A DNA stretch of 10,264 nt from Candidatus Ancillula trichonymphae ImTpAt (GTDB lineage: Bacteria > Actinomycetota > Actinomycetes > Actinomycetales > Bifidobacteriaceae), in the NCBI GenBank assembly GCA_000485475.1, contig AXYY01000111.1, positions 1-10,264 of the forward strand, read 5' to 3'. Below, piece after piece: positions 5,984-10,264 of this stretch. Each line of letters opens with the position of its first letter. Position 1 is the first letter of the stretch. The translations under genes and the position numbers were made by a program. The notes below the pieces were generated by a model, which was not told the DNA's origin, did no database searches, and saw only the letters and a list, made by a program, of their open reading frames with translations.

Positions 5984-8092
5984 ATGGCTGTTAGCGCAGA
6001 AAAAGACTTAAACAAAGTTCGTAATATTGGGATTATGGCGCACATTGACGCTGGTAAAACGACGACAACTGAGCGCATATTGTATTACGCCGGTGTAACA
6101 CACAAAATTGGAGAAACTCATGATGGAGCTTCACAGATGGACTGGATGGAGCAGGAACAAGAGCGAGGTATTACCATTACTTCTGCGGCAACAGCATGCA
6201 AATGGGGTAATACTCACATCAACATTATTGACACACCTGGACACGTTGACTTCACAGTTGAGGTTGAAAGATCACTGCGCGTTTTAGATGGTGCGGTCGC
6301 AGTTTTCGACGGCAAAGAAGGGGTTGAACCACAATCCGAAACGGTTTGGCGTCAGGCAGACAAGTATGACGTTCCCAGAATTTGTTTTATCAACAAGATG
6401 GACAAACTTGGAGCGGATTTCTACTTCTCAGTTCAAACGATTAAGGACCGCCTCAAGGCCAAGCCCATCGTTATTCAGCTGCCCATTGGTGCGGAAGACA
6501 CATTTGAGGGCGTTGTTGATCTGGTTGAAATGAAGGCCTGCACTTGGGGTTCTGGTGACAACGATCATGGCAAGACCTTTGAAACTACTGAGATTCCTGA
6601 GGACCTGAAAGCGAAAGCTGATCAGTACCGCGCAGAATTGCTTGAGGAAGTTGCGTCTGCAGATGAAGAATTGATGGAGAAGTACTTTGAATCTGGTGAC
6701 CTAACAGTTGCTGAAATTAAAAAGGGACTCCGTAAGATCACCACTTCAGGCGAGGCGTTCCCGATCTTGTGCGGTTCTGCATACAAGGACAAGGGTGTGC
6801 AGCCCATGTTAAATGCGGTTGTTGATTATCTGCCATCTCCTCTTGATGTGCCACCAGTTGAAGGACACAAGATGGACGACGAATCAGTTGTTGAAACGCG
6901 CAAGGCTGATGTTTTGGCGCCGTTTTCTGCACTAGCATTCAAAGTTGCGACTCATCCGTTCTTCGGCGAGTTGACATACATTCGTGTTTATTCAGGAACT
7001 GCTAAACCTGGTGATACTGTTCTGAATTCCATCAAGAATAAGAAGGAGCGGGTTGGCAAAATGTTCCAGATGCATTCGAACAAGGAGAACCCTGTTGATG
7101 AGGCGATTGCTGGACACATCTACGCGTTCATCGGACTAAAAGATACGACTTCTGGTGAAACGCTCTGTGCAACAGAAAGCCCAGTTGTCCTCGAATCCAT
7201 GAGCTTTCCGGAACCAGTCATTGACGTTGCTATTGAGCCAAAAACTAAGGCAGATCAAGAGAAGTTGTCGATTGCAATTGGCAAACTGGTGAAGGAAGAT
7301 CCGACTTTTAGGGTGCATCATGATGAAGAATCTGGACAAACTGTTATTGGCGGAATGGGTGAACTACACCTGGATATTATGGTTGACCGTATGAAACGCG
7401 AGTTCAAAGTTGAAGCAAATGTTGGAAAACCGCAAGTTGCATATCGTGAGACAATTCGTGGCAACGTTGATCAAGAATACACGCACAAAAAGCAGTCTGG
7501 CGGTTCTGGTCAATTCGCTAAAGTACAGATTCGTTTTGAACCGCTTGAAGTTGAACCAGGCTCAGATCAGATTTTCGAGTTCGTAAATGGAATCAAGGGT
7601 GGTTCAATTCCGCGCGAGTATATTCCCGGAGTTGAAGAAGGTATCAAGAAGGCGATGGCAAATGGTATTCTGGCTAGTTACCCAGTTGTTGGGGTTAAGG
7701 CAACTTTGTATGACGGGCAGACGCACGACGTTGACTCGTCAGTTTATGCATTTGAGTTCGCGGGTCTACAAGCATTTAAGGAGGCTGGAAAGAAAGCAAG
7801 TCCTGTGTTGTTGGAGCCGATTATGGCAGTTGAAGTGCGAACACCTGAGGAGTACTTAGGCTCAGTTATTGGTGACATTAACTCTCGGCGCGGAATTCTA
7901 CAACAGCAGTATGATGTAACTGGTGTGAAAGTTGTTGATGCGAAAGTTCCACTATCTGAAATGTTCGGCTACATCGGCGATTTGAGGTCATTCACTCAGG
8001 GGCGCGCAGTATTCACGATGCAGTTCGATTCATATGCGGAAGCTCCACGAAGTGTTGCTGATGAGATTATCAAGCGAGTGAAGAGCGAGTAA
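5984..8092 (+). CDS. fusA: Translation elongation factor G
   Basis: This 702-residue GTPase moves tRNAs and mRNA through the ribosome after each peptide bond and helps recycle ribosomes. All GTP-binding motifs are present: G1 AHIDAGKT (19-26), the switch I region ending RGITI (61-65), G3 DTPGH (83-87) and G4 NKMD (137-140). Domains II to V follow at full length, including the domain IV stretch GGSGQFAKVQ (about 506-515). ATG 5984 has AAAGGA six bases upstream. The N-terminus (AVSAEKDLNKVRNIGIMAHID) is of actinobacterial type. The gene normally sits between rpsG and tuf in the str operon. Here it has its own promoter, is divergent from the ligase operon and is followed by a regulator gene, so the str operon has been rearranged. 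The sequence is that of a canonical EF-G rather than a fusidic-acid-resistance or paralogous form. Confidence 0.97.
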   Translation: MAVSAEKDLNKVRNIGIMAHIDAGKTTTTERILYYAGVTHKIGETHDGASQMDWMEQEQERGITITSAATACKWGNTHINIIDTPGHVDFTVEVERSLRVLDGAVAVFDGKEGVEPQSETVWRQADKYDVPRICFINKMDKLGADFYFSVQTIKDRLKAKPIVIQLPIGAEDTFEGVVDLVEMKACTWGSGDNDHGKTFETTEIPEDLKAKADQYRAELLEEVASADEELMEKYFESGDLTVAEIKKGLRKITTSGEAFPILCGSAYKDKGVQPMLNAVVDYLPSPLDVPPVEGHKMDDESVVETRKADVLAPFSALAFKVATHPFFGELTYIRVYSGTAKPGDTVLNSIKNKKERVGKMFQMHSNKENPVDEAIAGHIYAFIGLKDTTSGETLCATESPVVLESMSFPEPVIDVAIEPKTKADQEKLSIAIGKLVKEDPTFRVHHDEESGQTVIGGMGELHLDIMVDRMKREFKVEANVGKPQVAYRETIRGNVDQEYTHKKQSGGSGQFAKVQIRFEPLEVEPGSDQIFEFVNGIKGGSIPREYIPGVEEGIKKAMANGILASYPVVGVKATLYDGQTHDVDSSVYAFEFAGLQAFKEAGKKASPVLLEPIMAVEVRTPEEYLGSVIGDINSRRGILQQQYDVTGVKVVDAKVPLSEMFGYIGDLRSFTQGRAVFTMQFDSYAEAPRSVADEIIKRVKSE

Positions 8093-8135
8093 TTCAACCA
8101 GAAAAGTGCATCTAGTGTTGATTTGCAGTACTCTC

Positions 8136-8141
8136 AAGGAG
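8136..8141 (+). promoter_or_regulatory. Ribosome binding site of the response regulator
   Basis: AAGGAG is followed by CGGCT and GTG at 8147, an optimal five-base spacing. This decides for GTG 8147 over the in-frame TTG at 8123, which has no such site. Confidence 0.75.
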
Positions 8142-8146
8142 CGGCT

Positions 8147-8923
8147 GTGCGCATTTTAGCAATGCTTGATGAGTCCGAAAATGATTTCTTTGCGAACAGG
8201 TCTCGCGGGCTTAACGTCTGGGATTTCAAACATCTTGATAACCTATCTGCAAGTGATGTCAAGTTCTTCGATTGTGTCCTTATCGACGCACAAAATGCTA
8301 GTCTATTAGAAGTTCTGTCGTTCAACGGTTCTGGTGATATGCGTGCGTCTCTCAAGCGAAAACCGATGCTGTTTTACGCACAAACAACACAAATTGGTAG
8401 TACTGATATGCGAAACTGCTCGTTTGATGACTTCATCGCGGAAGACGCTTCAACTGCTGAGTTAATTTATCGACTGGAAGCCATTCTGGACAAGCGGAAA
8501 AAGTACAACGCTGCACCACAAAAGGCAAAATCTGACGGAACTTCTGCGGCTGATCCGAAAGAACAAGCGAAGAGTGGTAGTTTATTAAGCGATGTTGTTT
8601 TACGCGAACCTCATGAAAATGCGGGTAAAGTTGTTGATGATGGTCTGAAATTCTCCGTTAGTGGTTTTGAAATTGAGGTTAATGGCGTTTCGGTGAACTT
8701 GACATATAAGGAACTCGAACTGTTTTCACTATTTGTGAACAATCCGGACTTCATATTTACTCGTAGCCAGATTTTAACTATTCTCTGGGGGCATAACGAC
8801 GGGATTTCAAGGCTTGTTGATGTGCATATCCGCAGAATACGCTCGAAGATTGGAATTAATCACGCCCGCCACCTTTCAACGGTTCACGGGCACGGCTACT
8901 CGTGGCAGAAACTAGTTCGTTAA
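8147..8923 (+). CDS. Atypical OmpR-family (GlnR-like) response regulator
   Basis: The 258-residue protein has an N-terminal receiver-like domain (1 to about 115), a low-complexity linker (about 116-165) and a C-terminal winged-helix DNA-binding domain (about 166-255). The DNA-binding half is typical of OmpR/PhoB regulators: LTYKELELF, FTRSQIL, LWG, VDVHIRRIRSKIG and the final HGHGYSW. The receiver keeps the aspartate at the phospho-acceptor position (D47 in VLIDAQN) and D8-E9. It lacks the first residue of the acidic pair, the conserved Thr/Ser (Tyr at about 77) and the conserved Lys (Glu at 99 in DDFIAEDA). That pattern resembles GlnR and related 'orphan' regulators that work without a cognate kinase. 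It begins 54 bases after fusA with no visible terminator between, so it may be co-transcribed. Its targets are unknown; an amino-acid transporter pseudogene converges on it, which fits a nutrient role only loosely. Confidence 0.85.
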   Translation: MRILAMLDESENDFFANRSRGLNVWDFKHLDNLSASDVKFFDCVLIDAQNASLLEVLSFNGSGDMRASLKRKPMLFYAQTTQIGSTDMRNCSFDDFIAEDASTAELIYRLEAILDKRKKYNAAPQKAKSDGTSAADPKEQAKSGSLLSDVVLREPHENAGKVVDDGLKFSVSGFEIEVNGVSVNLTYKELELFSLFVNNPDFIFTRSQILTILWGHNDGISRLVDVHIRRIRSKIGINHARHLSTVHGHGYSWQKLVR

Positions 8924-9826
8924 CTTGCCGTTCTCAATTATGATGTTTTTGGATCGCTCTTGCTGCCATAAACAGGTTCAAGAGTCGCCTTGTAGTCCTC
9001 AAGGAAAAAATGCGGATCAAGACCCTAATCTCCTTGTTCAGCCACTCAAGAAGTGCTGTGTTGCCTTTCTTCACGGCAGATCAACATCATACCCAAAACA
9101 TTGCCGATCTTCAAAACACCTGATTCAACAACGAATCCAGGATTGGAGATTGCCCATGCGGACACTTCCGTATTATCAGTTGAAAGTGCGTCACCTCGTC
9201 CATCAAGAAGTGCAGAATATGCTTCCGCATATTGGTTCGAACTTCAGCAACTAACCTCTGGATGGTGCTTGGTGAAGTAACTTTCAGCAGTTGTTCCTTT
9301 CGCAACAATTAGCGTCTTGTCGTTCAAGTCTGCAACAGTTTTAATGGGAGCTCCCTCAGCAGAAACTACGCCCAGAGCAACCTGCACATAAGGAAGTACG
9401 AAGTCCACTTTTCCCGCACGCTCAGGTATTTTTGTGAAGTTCGCAAGAATTATATCAACTTTTCCACTGTCCACAAATTCTACGCGGCTAGCTGGATCAA
9501 CAATTGTGAACTCAATCTTGGCGCCCAAGTCCTTCGCCAACTTCTCAGCAAAATATATGTCATAGCCCTGATTTTTTCCATTTTTGTCAACATATCCAAA
9601 CGGTGCCTTATCTGAAAAAACTCCAACTTTTAGCATTCCGCTCTTCTTAATTGTCATCTAGTATTCTAACTGTTCCAGAAGTTTTTTGGGCACCAGAATC
9701 CAAACTGTTAACATCAGGCTTTGAACAAGCGGTCAGACTCGTACTCAAAAACAATGCTAATAGTGCCAGTACTGATATTGTTAGCGTAACTGAAAGAATA
9801 TTCCTAGTATTCATCTTCGTTTCCAT
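8912..9826 (-). pseudogene. Decayed amino-acid ABC transporter solute-binding lipoprotein
   Basis: The remains are of a family 3 solute-binding protein (polar amino acids or cystine). The 5' part encodes a lipoprotein signal peptide with a hydrophobic core and lipobox LTAC (Cys about 34). ATG 9826 has GGAG nine bases upstream. A frameshift near 9655-9665 separates this from the mature domain, which reads SGMLKVGVFSDKAPFGYVD and continues to HHPEV. An in-frame TGA at 9246-9244 follows; the same frame then gives YAEAYSALLDGRGDALSTDN and NPGFVVE. Further frameshifts near 9075, 9024 and 8944 are needed to read KKGNTALLEWLN, FFLEDYKATLEPVYG and finally IIIENGKLTN before TAG 8914-8912. The ancestral gene overlapped the convergent regulator by 12 bases. 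No transporter permease or ATPase gene is next to it. Confidence 0.88.
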
Positions 9827-9865
9827 CGTTGTAATCTCCAATCATTCATTATTTACTAACTACAT

Positions 9866-9893
9866 TTTATACTAGCAATAACCAACTTCACAA
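9866..9893 (-). promoter_or_regulatory. Possible relic promoter of the solute-binding protein gene
   Basis: TTGTGA (9893-9888), a 16-bp spacer and TATAAA (9871-9866) on the minus strand would start RNA about 33 bases before ATG 9826. A perfect inverted repeat AACTTC-ACAA-GAAGTT (9884-9899) overlaps the -35 and could be an operator. Confidence 0.4.
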
Positions 9894-9966
9894 GAAGTTT
9901 GAACTAATTCTAGATTCAAATCTTGACTTGACAACAATTTTGTGTATGACTACTGCAGAAAATTAA

Positions 9967-10134
9967 CAAAACATCAGACGCAAAAACTTCTACACACATG
10001 CCATTTCAACCTACAAGTGCAACGGAGTTCTTAAATATGAACTCGTAGATTATTTCGCAGGACACACACATTTAGGTGTTCTAGTTTTACTCTTCTTGCT
10101 TATTGTCTCCATAATCTTAAAGTCCACAATTTAG
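9967..10134 (+). pseudogene. Start-less reading frame with hydrophobic C-terminal segment (remnant)
   Basis: The stretch from about 9900 to 10154 holds no intact gene. One plus-strand frame is open for 55 codons from a stop at 9964-9966 to TAG 10132-10134. It has no ATG, GTG or TTG near its beginning. It encodes a hydrophilic part (TYKCNGVLKYELVDYF) followed by a strong membrane-like stretch (LGVLVLLFLLIVSIIL) and KSTI at the end. The layout recalls the tail-end membrane anchor of a surface protein, with AGHTH just before it, but there is no true LPxTG. I do not recognise a family, and it could be a chance open frame. Confidence 0.25.
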
Positions 10135-10154
10135 TAATCTCATAACCAGTTATA

Positions 10155-10176
10155 CTTAACTTGTTAATAAGTTAAG
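10155..10176 (+). promoter_or_regulatory. Hairpin overlapping a ribosome binding site
   Basis: CTTAACTT (10155-10162) and AAGTTAAG (10169-10176) are exact reverse complements with a six-base loop GTTAAT. The 3' arm runs into the Shine-Dalgarno AAGGAG (10174-10179), so in RNA the hairpin would partly hide the site. TATACT at 10151-10156 could instead make this a DNA operator at a promoter. Confidence 0.5.
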
Positions 10177-10187
10177 GAGATAATGCT

Positions 10188-10232
10188 ATGACTAATGAAG
10201 TAATCCATACAGACGAATACAGAGATATTTAA
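10188..10232 (+). CDS. Short reading frame of 14 codons with good RBS (leader peptide or broken gene start)
   Basis: ATG 10188 lies eight bases after AAGGAG and reads MTNEVIHTDEYRDI before TAA 10230-10232. The frame that continues openly to the window edge is a different one (YLSICIDNKAHKV from about 10222). So this may be a leader peptide or the start of a gene broken by an early frameshift, as seen in its neighbours. The product is not recognised, and the window ends 32 bases later. Confidence 0.3.
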   Translation: MTNEVIHTDEYRDI

Positions 10233-10264
10233 GTATTTGCATTGATAATAAAGCCCACAAAGTA

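Noticed and set aside
8123..8146. TTG 8123 as start of the response regulator
   Set aside because: No ribosome binding site; the receiver fold starts at RILAML just after GTG 8147, which has AAGGAG at ideal spacing.
10055..10117. Small minus-strand frame beginning METISKKSK
   Set aside because: Twenty codons, no Shine-Dalgarno sequence and no recognisable motif.

Overview
The window looks like a piece of a host-associated actinobacterial chromosome with moderately AT-rich DNA and active gene decay. The elongation factor G at 5984-8092 has an actinobacterial-type N-terminus and P-loop region. The response regulator after it resembles the atypical GlnR-type regulators of actinobacteria, and the broken ATPase at the left edge resembles the EccC/FtsK family. 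Two of the large genes are eroded by stops and frameshifts, while the genes between them are intact. That pattern suits a lineage undergoing genome reduction, perhaps a symbiont or commensal. The genus is not determined here.

Layout. Positions 1-1402 (+) hold the 3' part of a decayed FtsK/EccC-like multi-ATPase-domain gene. Positions 5855-1501 (-) hold a compact three-gene operon. First is the N-terminal half of an NAD+-dependent DNA ligase. Second, overlapping it by 11 bases, is a protein with a DEDDh (DnaQ-like) exonuclease domain fused to the C-terminal half of the same ligase. Third is a FemABX-type peptidoglycan aminoacyl-tRNA ligase. Between this operon and fusA is a divergent promoter region (about 5857-5983) carrying a perfect palindrome, an 8-bp tandem repeat and another inverted repeat. 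Positions 5984-8923 (+) hold fusA and an atypical OmpR-family response regulator. Positions 9826-8912 (-) hold a heavily frameshifted remnant of an amino-acid ABC transporter solute-binding lipoprotein. The right end (about 9890-10264) is mostly non-coding, with a remnant encoding a hydrophobic segment and a hairpin covering the ribosome binding site of a short reading frame.

The most notable item is the ligase. The nucleotidyl-transferase domain is cut in two between motifs III and IV, and an exonuclease domain with all catalytic residues sits exactly at the cut. The downstream half has its own near-ideal Shine-Dalgarno sequence inside the end of the upstream gene. Both halves are open over about 3 kb in a neighbourhood where other genes are disintegrating. 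This suggests a working two-subunit ligase-exonuclease made by translational coupling. The reading frames and motifs are visible directly; the functional interpretation is inference.
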